Position numbers and translations under genes: made by a program. Below, one piece after another: positions 21,901 to 32,074 of a stretch of 64,000 nt of DNA; the stretch's first letter is position 1, and each line of letters begins with the position of its first letter. The stretch lies in the NCBI GenBank assembly GCA_025175665.1, contig JANKKI010000118.1, positions 2,720,001-2,784,000 of the forward strand. Reading direction: 5' to 3'. The notes under the pieces are model-generated. The model was not told where the DNA came from, ran no database searches, and worked only from the letters and a program-made list of their open reading frames with translations. Origin of the DNA: Cinchona pubescens. Lineage: Eukaryota; Streptophyta; Magnoliopsida; Gentianales; Rubiaceae.

Positions 21901-24402
21901 AAATCCTTCTGTTAAACTGGAAATATACACCTGCTCAACCAATCCAAGTTCCAATAGTCCTAAAGATGGCTGACTTCGATCATAAGGTGTGGAAATTTCT
22001 CTCTTCATTTTGGCATGTTCCCGATGAAAAATTAAATGAGTGGAAGAAAGAGCTTTTATTGCCTTGGCCCTTTGGCTTATTGGAGTAAAAGAATGTGTTA
22101 CAGGAGCTTGTGCTTTTATGCTTCACCTGTCTTTACATTCCTTAGATCTTGGATTGTATAAACTATAAAAGTGAAAGTATCTCAACTTCTTTGGATTATA
22201 TTACAGAATTTTTCCCTTTTCTATTTTTTTTTTCCTTTTATGGATCAATGACTCATGAAGAATTTGTTCCTTTTGTGCAGGCCTTGCTGGAAGAATGGAT
22301 ACGCACTCATACAAGTAAGGAGAAACACCAAATCCAGGTTTCAGAATCCTACTGAACTTCCTCAGAGGAAGAGACATATCAATATTCTTTTATATTCTTA
22401 CTTCTTCTAGATTTATTTAATGTTGAATTGGCTTTCCTTTTACATTATGTGCATTTCAGTCAATAACATTTCTTTTGTACCTAATCCAGGATAAAGATAA
22501 GCTGATAGGTAACTTGAAAACGATTCAGGACTATCTTTGTTCGTTCAAGTCAATTACGGGTATGTTCAGTTCCTTTTTGTTTTATTTGGTTTTTGATATC
22601 CATCTATTGGGATGTAAAAGAAATTATCTTTAGTCTATTAACTTCATGCAGCAGTTAGAATGGTACTGAGTGGATTCTTGGACAAAACTATCCTCTATCA
22701 ACTTCATGCATTATATATGTTGATTTTTTTTTTTTTGTTTGGTGGGGGGTGTGTCAAGCCAAAAACTTTGAGAATGTTATAATTCTTTTTGTAAAATAGA
22801 ATTGGTTTGTCATTGAGGAACCAATGTGCTGTTCATTTAGGTTGTGTTTGGATGTAGGGATTTGGGTCCTAAGTTACCCAAACAACTTAAGAAATGGGGA
22901 TTTGAAATTCACCAATAAATAAAAGTGAGAGTTTAATAGTTAAAATGAATGAATTTCAAATCCATCCAAATTTTAAGTCATTTCAAATCCTTCCAACAAA
23001 TCAAATGCACCATTCCAAACGCAACCTTATACTACTCTTTGTACATGTGCGAATTCGATAGGGGGGTTCAAGAAGGGGGGAAACATTATAGACAATGTCT
23101 GTAGCTATCTTTTGTCATTCAACCCAAGAAAGATTTGAATAAAAGACAAAAATCTACCACTTCGCTTTATGTATAATTGGTCTAGATCAAAGTTATACTT
23201 CTAAATACTACTCGTTATAACTTAGAAGAATGAAATCAACTTGTTTAGATACATGCCTTTACTAATTGGAGAATGAAACAGGCTGGAAATTTTGTTTTAT
23301 ATTTTCTGAATTCGAACATATGTTTACCTACTCCCTGAGCCTATACCGTGAACTTGAAGCCCATTTGGAAAAAAGGAACAGTAACCTGTTAATTTCCCAT
23401 ATTGATTGCCTTAAACTAGATTGCTGAAGTCTGGTAATTGGTTTATAATGATATTCACATTCTTTTCTTGTTCTCTGTCCACCTATCTTCCTCATGATCA
23501 GGGTTTGACTGTTGTAAACATATCAGCAACAACATTCCCACAGACACTCGATTGGCTGCACAATTTATATCTTCTTCAGGTTTGTAGTTTAATCTTAAAG
23601 ATACCTATAAAACAAAAAGTAGTTTAATCTTATAGATGGTTTTTAATGCTTCTTTTGCATGTTTTAGCCTGATAGTATTTGTAGTCCCATTCGCTGGTTA
23701 ATTGGAACCTTTCTGTGAAGTTTGATTGGTGGATTCTATTAGAGATGGTAAATAAAGTTATGTATAAAACAAAAAATGATGATTTTCTTTTTTTTTCCTC
23801 AAGTAAAAAGATAGAGGTTTACACCACCTTGCTTTTCCTTCCCTCGCTTCTAAGTTCAAGCCCAGAGCCAAATTCCTGCATTTGTGGTGCAAAAATCTGT
23901 TTTATCTTAAAACAGTGGCCAAGGGGCCTGATTGTCCCTTATAATTATTTTAAGCTCTGATTGCTACTTGCAGCTTATTAATGCCATTTTTCTGGTGGAC
24001 CTGCCGAGAGACTAATCACTTCATTATGCATATGCCTTGTGCCACACTGTTTCCCCCAGCTGGCCCTGAAAACTTGATTTTGAAAAAGTCTGTGATTATC
24101 CTGGATTTTAAAATTTATCAATGAACTCAAAAGAGGAATAATGTGCTCTTACGCCCCCCCAAAAAAAAAAAAAAAAAGAGAGAGAGGAATAGTGCTCCCA
24201 CTATATAAATAGTAGAAAAACCCAACTGAGAAGTGGAGAAACTGGTTCAAATTATTACTTGTATCCTTAGCAAAGATTAACATAGTGGTTATGTCTAGTG
24301 TATTGATGGATTCTAAGTATGTTCCTTTTCTGCTATCTTTAGTGCATTGAGCAGGGCATATCATCTTCTACTGGTTGCAGTGGAGAGGCTTCTGGAAATT
24401 AG
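18904..24402 (+). CDS. P-loop kinase-like protein, 2-phosphoglycerate kinase type
   Basis: A multi-exon gene encoding the small plant P-loop protein related to archaeal 2-phosphoglycerate kinase; its plant substrate is unknown to me. Legible exons: 18904-19077, 19221-19306, 19571-19644, 19766-19799, 20106-20164, 20343-20380, 21187-21242, 21321-21376, 21498-21781, 21870-21986, 22281-22336, 22490-22560, 23502-23579 and 24343-24402. They read, for example, IPNHVAIKVALDLKKLL, LMERRGYGAEYINRYKMMTR, TYMVYELLRTST, AGDLRKAMKDGKPVIIE and GMHLDPSIYLLDD, ending in SGEASGN. The family's Walker A exon, expected between YKMMTR and TYMVYELL, is absent. The segment after RTST is also missing. Exon 2 has a likely 2-nt insertion and the exon at 21870 changes frame. 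The true start codon is not visible. These faults sit beside adapter scars and inverted duplications, so I favour a real gene damaged in assembly over a pseudogene. Confidence 0.8.
21097..21175. other. adapter remnant plus inverted chimeric sequence
   Basis: GTATAAGAGACAG (21097-21109) is followed by an inverted copy of 21369-21406 and then an inverted copy of 18606-18623. This is a chain of mate-pair chimeras lying in the intron just before the exon at 21187, where coding sequence is missing. Confidence 0.8.
22840..23026. mobile_element. Tourist-like (PIF/Harbinger) MITE
   Basis: 187 bp with terminal inverted repeats GGTTGTGTTTGGA and, on the other strand, GGTTGCGTTTGGA, flanked by the 3-bp duplication TTA (22837-22839 and 23027-23029). 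These are hallmarks of PIF/Harbinger-type MITEs. It sits inside an intron of the P-loop gene. Confidence 0.8.
23095..23119. other. inverted copy of 20250-20274
   Basis: 25 bases are the exact reverse complement of 20250-20274, about 2.85 kb upstream. The distance matches other suspected mate-pair chimeras in the window. Confidence 0.75.
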
Positions 24403-25043
24403 ACTGTAAAGTTAATGCATGGCTCAATCAACTCTGGGTATGCATTGATATTTCGATTCCATATTAGTCATCGCATATGATATGGAAATATTATGGCTTG
24501 AATGATGAACTTCTTCTTCTTCTTCTTCTTCTTTTTTTTTTTTTTTTTTTGGGACAAGTGCAATAAAAAACTTCTTGAAATGAAAGAAAGTTTTATTTTT
24601 GCATCATGGGAAAAAGAAAGAGTTTTTCGTCTTTTGGCTGCCTCATATTAAAATGAACTCAACTGTTAAAGGCAATTTTAAATCTAGATTTCACTTACTT
24701 TTTTGAGCATTTGAATTGAATACATTTTATGTGAATTACAGGGGTAGTTTGTCAGCATCTCCAATTCAGCAGTGATTATTTGGTATATTTTATGTTTATC
24801 AGTAACTTGAGTTTTTAGGGAACACTTGTTTTCCATGACTGTCCCATTACCATCATTTCCCTTACCCCCTGAGACAAGGTTATGAGAAATTTGAAGTCCA
24901 TTATTTCGTCAGGACAACAAATGAATTTAAATTTGACTATTGCATTAATGCATACGAAGTGTGAGTTTTGGTTTAGGAATTTTTTTTGGTAGATTGTACC
25001 TGAGATCTGCAAAAGAATTTACAGTCTTCCTGCTTACTGTTAA

Positions 25044-25120
25044 ATACACATCTAGATGTATATAAGAAACCTGGTGGACATACAATCTAATGCATGAAGT
25101 TGATAGAGGAAGTTTTGTCC
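25044..25120. other. adapter scar with inverted copy of 22680-22713
   Basis: ATACACATCTAGATGTATA (25044-25062) is a near-perfect adapter centre. Bases 25088-25120 are the reverse complement of 22680-22713 apart from one base, about 2.4 kb away. A further piece at 25074-25083 inverts 25170-25179. Confidence 0.8.
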
Positions 25121-25822
25121 AGCAAGTCAACTCCAATTCTATATTTCTTGATCTTGTTTTATCAGGGATTTGTATGTCCACATGTTATTCAGAGTGAACT
25201 GTGGACAAGCTCAAGGATGGATATTTATTTGCTGTCAAAATGAGAATTGATCTTCCCTTTCGTTTTTTGACATTAGGAAGTGACCTATTGTTGTTACTCT
25301 CTCTCAAAATCTCCATATTAATGAGCATGTGTTTAGAAGTGCAGCATTCAAAACTCAGCCAGAAGTTTATACTTTAGTAGATGTAATTTGTACAATAGTA
25401 CTACAACTTTCTAGTCTGGCTGCAATTTTAATGATTATATATAATTATTATCTTTCAAACTTCTGTTGCTGTGTTCTTTTCTAAGATTATTGATGTTGGA
25501 ATAATGCCTATGTTGATAATTTGGCTACTTAATCAACATAGGCAACGAATGATGTAGATTGTTGATACTGTGCAGTGTCGCTCTCTTTTTACAAGAGAGT
25601 GAATGCATCAAAAGCTAGAACGCATTCCCTTTCGAGTCGAGTACCTTAACTTCAAGTTTCTTTGATCTCTTATTTATTTGAAATAGGATTCAATATTCCT
25701 TGCCGTCTTTCCGTTTCTCCTTTTTGCTATTACATTGTTGTATTCTGAAACTAACTAGGATCTTATGAATGGGTTCAAGGAATATTGGCAAGATGATGGA
25801 TCACGGAAAGAGAAAAGAACTG

Positions 25823-26855
25823 TTAAATCTCATCATCCCACAGGTCTTGAACGGGTTTGCAGGGGCTGGTTTTTTCATTAACGAAAACTTCTTCCCTCAT
25901 CATCTTCTGCTCTTCAATGTTCTGAACTTTAAGAATATCAGAGTCGTCCAATGTCAGTTGAAGGGCTGCTATGTTCTCCTTCATTCTTCTCTGATCAAAG
26001 CTCTTCACGATTACACTAGATCCCTCTGCCAAACCCCATGCTAGAGCAAACTTATACACAGCATAAAACAAATTAAGGGACCATATTAATTATTCATCCT
26101 TTTTCCAAAGTCAGAAGATCACCTACATGAGCTGAGTTGCATTGTGTTTTCGAGCAATAGATTTTAATGTAGGGTGATCCAACACCGCGTTTGATCCCCA
26201 GAAATTTCCAGGTGCGACAAGAGGGGAATATGCACTACCGTGTATGTTGTGTTTCTGGCAAACCTCCCTTATCTTTCTCTGCCTCCACATCCGATGCATT
26301 TCTACCTGGTTGACAGCAGGAAGGACAGAGGCAAAATGCACAAGTTGTTGAATCTTCTTGCTAGAGAAATTGCTGATGCCAAATGCACCTACACAAGCCC
26401 ATTTCTAGGGATTTTCCCATCCCAAACCATGTGGTCTCCAGGTCTAGTTCATCGAAATCCTCTTCACTTGGCAGCAGATTGACAGCCCCTGGCTTCAACT
26501 TCACCGGCCAATGGACCAAGTATAGGTCTACATATTCCAACCCAAGATTCCTGAAATTAATTAATGCAGAATCAAATTAACATTATTACAATACTAAACA
26601 GAAAAACCGGCCATCTTTAATTTTTATTTTTTTATTTTTTTAACTTGAGAATCGTTTCTTGTAGCCGTGTGCATGAAAGGAATAGCAGTAGCTCTACTTA
26701 CAGCAGAGTTTCCTTTAGAGCTGAGACAGGATCATGATGATCACTGCCCCATAGTTTAGAACATCGAAGACGTCTTCTCTCTCAGTTACCCCATCAGCAA
26801 TCGCCTTTCTTAATGCATTTCCTAAGGCAGGCTCCGAACCATATACCTTTGAGCA
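25823..26855 (-). pseudogene. truncated aldo-keto reductase pseudogene
   Basis: Copy of the gene at 28660-30185. Legible parts on the minus strand: VYGSEPALGNALR with ADGVTEREDVF (near 26850-26760), the exon with EYVDLYLVHWPVK, VNQVEMHRMWRQRK, SAYSPLVAPGNFWGSNAVLD, and the last exon ALAWGLAEGSSVIVKSFDQ to VQDLWDDEI. Exon 1 and the start of exon 2 (with the catalytic Asp and the start of the cofactor fold) are missing, and exon 2 goes out of frame after REDVF, losing the catalytic Lys motif. Exon 3 also changes frame near 26370. A dead duplicate is likely, although part of the damage may come from assembly. Confidence 0.75.
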
Positions 26856-26996
26856 GTTCGTAGTTCACTACAATAGCCGAAAGATCTACCTTTTTTTTAT
26901 TTGTTACTCTCCCTCAAAATCTCCATATTAATGAACATATGAAATCAAATTGCCACATTCAAACCCCATAGTTTAAGTAACATGTAATATTTGTAA

Positions 26997-27781
26997 GGGT
27001 TTAATACAGTAAACCTCTTTAGGGTTGATTATTTTGTACTAAACCCTCTAATATTATTATTTTTTTCACTTTATCTTTTTGACTAACAGTCAAATGTAAC
27101 TCGGCATGCCGTTAATTTTTTGAAAAAGACAAATTTACCCATAAAAGTCAATTGCAGTAAACCCCCCTTGAGATTTAAATGAGATTTCATTTTACTCCTT
27201 CATATAAGTTTTGTAGTTTTTAATACATTGGGATAAAAATAAAATTCAATAATGTTATCAATATTGTTAAAAATATAAATATGTTTCAAATTAATTAATA
27301 ATCTAAGACATTTGACTGTCTCTTAAAACATTTAGAATTTATAAATACAATAAATAATTGATTATAAAAATTTAATTGTATAAAGATAAAATATAATGAA
27401 AAGACCGAAAATACTAAAAGTGTTAGGAAATTTTTGAATTTAAAATGTTTTCACAAGTATTTTTAAAGAACAATTGGTGTTGGTGAGCATCATTATATTT
27501 TTCGTTATTTTGACAATATTTTTATATTGATTAATAACTAAAGTAGGTTAATTGACATAAAATTAGAATTAGGGACTAAAATGACAATATAATAAACTTT
27601 AAGGGGTTAATTTTATATTTTCTTGTAGCTTAGGGGTAAAAAAATCTTTTTTAACTTTTAAATAGTCAAATTGCTAATGTGTACTAACGGAAGGGAAAAA
27701 GTAAAAAAAAAAATAACGTTAAAAAATTTAGTACTAAAACAACCCAACCCTTGACAAATAGAGTTTACTGTACTTTAACCC
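26997..27781. mobile_element. non-autonomous Mutator-like element
   Basis: 785 bp flanked by a perfect 9-bp duplication TATTTGTAA (26988-26996 and 27782-27790). The ends GGGTTTAATACAGTAAAC and, on the other strand, GGGTTAAAGTACAGTAAAC form inverted repeats of about 50 bases. The 9-bp duplication and GGG start fit the Mutator superfamily. There is no transposase. It inserted into the second unit of the reductase duplication, in a segment that is uninterrupted in unit 1. Confidence 0.82.
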
Positions 27782-28192
27782 TATTTGTAAATAGTACTAG
27801 TATAATTTTAAGTTTAGCTGACATTTTGAATGGTTTTATATAATTACAACTTCTGTTGCAGTGTTATTTTCTAATTTTTTTGCTGTGGAAATAACGCCTC
27901 TATAAAGACCATTTTGCCATAATCAACATCTAGAGTCAATGAAATTGGATATAGATTCTCAATACTCTATAGGTTGGCGAGAAAAATTCGTTTGTATATA
28001 TTGTGAGAGTGTACATCTTGTAATTTATATTTATTCGTGTTTATTAACTTATTAATTTTTTAAAAAAAATTAGTAAATATATATAAATATGGACCATAAA
28101 GTGTATGATGTTACTGATCTTAGTAATTCGACTAAATGTTAAATTAAAAAAAAGAAGCACTTGTTACGAATTTTTCTCGCCAACCTATAGAG

Positions 28193-28211
28193 CTGTCTCT
28201 TATACACATCT
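28193..28211. other. perfect single Tn5 mosaic end
   Basis: All 19 bases CTGTCTCTTATACACATCT. The preceding 27 bases (28166-28192) are an inverted copy of sequence near 27971-27997, as expected of a mate-pair junction. A further fragment CTGTCTCTTATA is at 28284-28295. Confidence 0.93.
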
Positions 28212-28659
28212 CTATGTACATTCCCGAGGGAGGATACAATGAACCAAGAGGTACTAATATATGTAAGATGCATACAAGAATATCTGTCTCTTATAGAAGA
28301 CTTAGAATTGTAACAGAGACTGCATTCGTTATTCTAACAGAAAGTCAAAAAATAAATAATAGTCGTCTTTCTTTCTTTATTTTTTTATTTTTTTATTTTT
28401 TTTTGGGTGAATGTTATAACAACTGAAGTGATAAATTGTGGTCAGTCAAGTACCATAGGTCCATAACTTCGTACTTCTAGTTTATTTAGCATTTGAAATA
28501 GGATTCAACATTCCTTGCTATCTTTCGATTTCTGGGCAGAGTTTGCTCTTCTCCTTTTGCTATTACATTGTTCATTGTTGTATTCTGAAACTAATAGGAA
28601 CTTCTAAATGGGTTCAAATTGGAAAGATGATGGATAATCAGGAAAAGAGAAAAGAACGG

Positions 28660-30185
28660 TTAAATCTCATCATCCCACAGATCTTGAACGGTCTTGTAGG
28701 GGCTTGTTGTTTCATTAACGAAAACTTCTCCCCTCATCATCTTCCACTCTTCAATGTTCTGAACTTTAAGAATATCAGAGTCATCCAATGTCAGTTGAAG
28801 GGCTCCTACGTTCTCCTTCATTCTTCTCTGATCGAAGCTCTTCACTATTACACTAGATCCTTCTGCCAAACCCCATGCTAGAGCAACCTTATACGCAGAA
28901 TAAAACAAATTAATTATGGTCATCCTTTTCCAAAGTCAAAGGGAAAAAAGAAGGACCAAGGGCAGCTCTCACCTGAGCTGGACTGGCATTGTGTTTCAGA
29001 GCAATAGATTTTAGTATCGGATGATCCAACACGGCGTTTGATCCCCAGAAGCTTCCAGGTGCGCCAAGAGGGGAGTATGCACTAATATGGACGTTGTGTT
29101 TCTGGCAAAACTCCCTTAGCTTTCTCTGCCTCCACATTGAAAAAATTGATGCATTTCTACCTGGTTGACAGCAGGAGGAACAGAGGCAAAATGCACAAGT
29201 TGTTGAATCTTCTTGCTAGAGAAATTGCTGACGCCAATGCACCTACATAAACCCATTTCTAGGCATTTTTCCATCCCAAACCATGTGGTCTCCAGGTCTA
29301 GTTCATCGAAATCCTCTTCACTTGGCAGCAGATTAAGAGCCCCCGGCTTCAACTTCACCGGCCAATGGACCAAGTATAGGTCTACATATTCCAACCCAAG
29401 ATTCCTGATTTCATGCAGGTTCAAATTAACATTAATGAAGTAAAAAGTGTCGGAACACATGTTTTTTAGCGTTAGAATTTCTTGTAGTCGTGTGCATGAG
29501 TTGCCATGCATGAAAGGAACAACGGTGACAATTTTTAAGATGTGATGTATGTAAGTTAAAAAGATAATAAAAAAAAACGTGTCACAAAATGATTGTAAAT
29601 AAAATAACAAATAATGCTTCCGTCCAAACGAGTCGGTAGTACTACTCACTAGCAGAGTTTCCTTTAGAGCTGAGACGGGATCATGATGATCAGTGCCCCA
29701 TAGTTTCGAAGTAACAAAGATGTCTTCTCTTTCAATCACCCCATCAGCAATCGCATTTCTTAATGCGTTTCCTAAGGCAGGCTCCGAACCATATATTTTT
29801 GCAGTATCAAAGTGCCGGTATCCCTCCTGTGTTTAGAAGTACAACATCATTCAATTTGTTTATCATAATTAACAAGTCAAAAGATTTTGATTGTTAACGC
29901 ATTCATTAACTCCATATAGCAATATTATTTTATTTTTATTCGATTTAATATTTCTTTTAATTTTTGTACACCAACCAAAACGATCAATAAAATAGAACAA
30001 ATAGACAACATGCAATTTTATATACCTTAATAATGCATAAGATAAAAGTTGTACGTACCTTAAGGGCCACTAGGACGGCTTGTTGAGTAGTCTCTCTATC
30101 ATTTTCAGAGGAATAAGTGCCCAAACCAACCACAGGCATCCATACTCCATTAGTTCAATCTCACTTGCCTCATCATGGTTTTCAT
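28660..30185 (-). CDS. aldo-keto reductase, AKR4 type
   Basis: NADPH-dependent aldo-keto reductase of the plant AKR4 family, closest in wording to methylecgonone and codeinone reductase-like proteins; the substrate cannot be told from sequence. Exons: 30059-30185, 29650-29826, 28973-29404, 28660-28887. The catalytic tetrad is present: Asp and Tyr in YRHFDTAKIYGSE, Lys in FVTSKLWG, His in LYLVHWPVK. IGVSNFSS and the C-terminal VIVKSFDQRRMKEN cofactor-binding segment are also present. Start taken at 30183-30185 (MKTMMRQVRLN). An extra T then shifts the frame before NGVWMPVVGLGTYSSEND, and 8 extra bases after VNQVEMH shift it again before MWRQRKL. Either a young pseudogene or a good gene with assembly errors; the second is more likely given its neighbours. 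Confidence 0.8.
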
Positions 30186-30199
30186 CTTGCTTCCTTCCT

Positions 30200-32050
30200 T
30201 TTGCTCTCTAATTAAATCGTGTTATCACTTCTATTTATACAATGCTTGAAGTTGCTTCGACTCGTTATAGGTTTATATAGCATAAAAGTCAAACCTTTAT
30301 AATATTATTTTTTTTTAATTGAGAGGCTGGAGCAACTATATAATATGTCTAAAATAATTTGATTGTGATCTTACAAAGAAATGCTAATTAATTATTGACT
30401 TGAGGGACTACATGGTAACACTATATAGGACTAACTGGAGTAATTTATATCAAAGTTGGAGGCTTAAGAGATCTTTTATACATACAACCGGAGTTCCAAA
30501 ATGAAGATTTGTAATTTCATTTAAAGTTGTAAAATATGTACAAAGATGTGTTGTAGAAAATTAGACGCGTCAATATTTGTTCACAATCATACAAATAAAA
30601 CAACAATTTAATTAAATAAAAATTTTAAAGCAACCCAGATAATAAGTTAATTTATTATTTATTTGCAACATACTTAACTCGTTAATGTATTATTAATCAA
30701 GTTCTAAAGTGTAAATAGTAAAATTCTTTCTGGATTTTATATCACGGCATTCGTATCATTTAGATTTTAATGGTATCTATTTGCCCACCTCTCACCAGAT
30801 TTTTTATCCGCCAGACCCATCATATCCGGAGGAAAGCAAAATTTATTTTCTTAGGACACTTTTTAATGTTTATTTTTTTTTCATAACTCCGTTGACAAAT
30901 CTAGATGTAACAAAAGAAACAGATTATTTAATTCAATCTAATTAGTTTTCTTCCGGTTTTGATGATTGTCCCTCATCAGGTGGAAAACCGTCCTTGTCAG
31001 AAAATAATTAGAATAAAACATAGAATAGATCACCAAAGTCAAACTTATTTGCTCAAGTTTAAAAGAATCAGCAAACTAGAAAAAAATTAAGTTTAATTCC
31101 CGCATCATTTCAGACTAATTTTTCCCTATTCGTTTATTCTTTTTCTTTATATCGCAGCCTCAGGTGATATTTAAATAAGCTTCTATTATGAATTGCTCAA
31201 GTTTAAATGAATGAGAACTTTGAAATATTAAAAAAGAAAAACAAGGGGTCGTTCAATAATTCCAAAAACAATTTTCCAAAATTTAAGTATATGTACCACA
31301 GAAAACCTGTAATAGCTGAAACCAAAATCGCTTAATAAATTAAGTCCAATTTAGCTTTGCTCTAAAAGTCAAAGAAAATCGTTAGGAAATTGGGTTGGCT
31401 CAAATTCGGGGATATAACCTTGTTTTATGTGATTATGGTTAATCTTCCAAGTTCCAATAAAGAAAATAGGGAATCAAAAGCGTATCTGGTGATGAAGAGC
31501 CATGGATTTGGGCGGCGTTGGGCTCACAAAATCTGTTTTGGGAGGATTTAAAAGATATTGTCATGTGATTCAAGATTTTGGCACGTTCTTGTTATCCATC
31601 CCAAGTTATTTCCACTTCTTTTAGGACCACCGCCATCTTCATGATCTCCCTCTTACCCCTAAAAGTTGGGGGAGAAATATCATGATCTCTCCGAGCTGTA
31701 AATCTTCATTTTAACCTTCATATCTCAGGTTTTAAATGTCAGCAACGAAATTTCACCCCTTTTTTCATGACTATACAAGGCATTTGTAGGAATTGTACAA
31801 TCCTGTCAGTAGTTCAAGAATTTTGTGACATCTCCTTGGCACTCAAGAAATTGGATGAACAACATATGTCGTCGATCCGATCTTACAATTGGCATCAAAG
31901 GGAGCTAAAGAAGTCGATAACCTAACTACCTAAGTAGCATAATGCCGAACTGAAAACTTCATTTTGTTACACTGATAAAGAACTAAGCAAATATTATAGG
32001 ATATTCCATTTGAGATGGACTGGGCTTACAGCAAATTAATCTATTTACAT
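30200..32050. other. intergenic, no gene seen
   Basis: AT-rich sequence between the reductase and NOA1. I see no coding exon or clear element. A weak adapter-like patch (TCTAGATGTAACAAAAGAAACAG) is at 30898-30921. Confidence 0.5.
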
Positions 32051-32074
32051 GAATCAACCTAACAAGCACAAATC

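Larger units (their letters stand above)
25290..29840. repeat. tandem segmental duplication carrying aldo-keto reductase
   Basis: Unit 1 (about 25290-26890) and unit 2 (about 26900-29840) share order and sequence: TTACTCTC-CTCAAAATCTCC, ACTTCTGTTGC, AGGATTCAA-ATTCCTTGC, then the reductase 3' end and exons. Unit 2 is longer because of the Mutator-like insertion at 26997-27781 and a fuller gene. Unit 1 stops inside reductase exon 2, which gives one duplication breakpoint near 26855. Confidence 0.75.

Noticed and set aside
23095..23119. A microRNA-like inverted pair with 20250-20274
   Set aside because: The arms are 2.85 kb apart, only 25 bases long, and share the spacing of other suspected mate-pair chimeras. 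No local foldback precursor exists.
25290..30185. A specialised-metabolism gene cluster
   Set aside because: Only one enzyme family is duplicated. Neighbouring genes (P-loop kinase, NOA1) are unrelated housekeeping-type genes.
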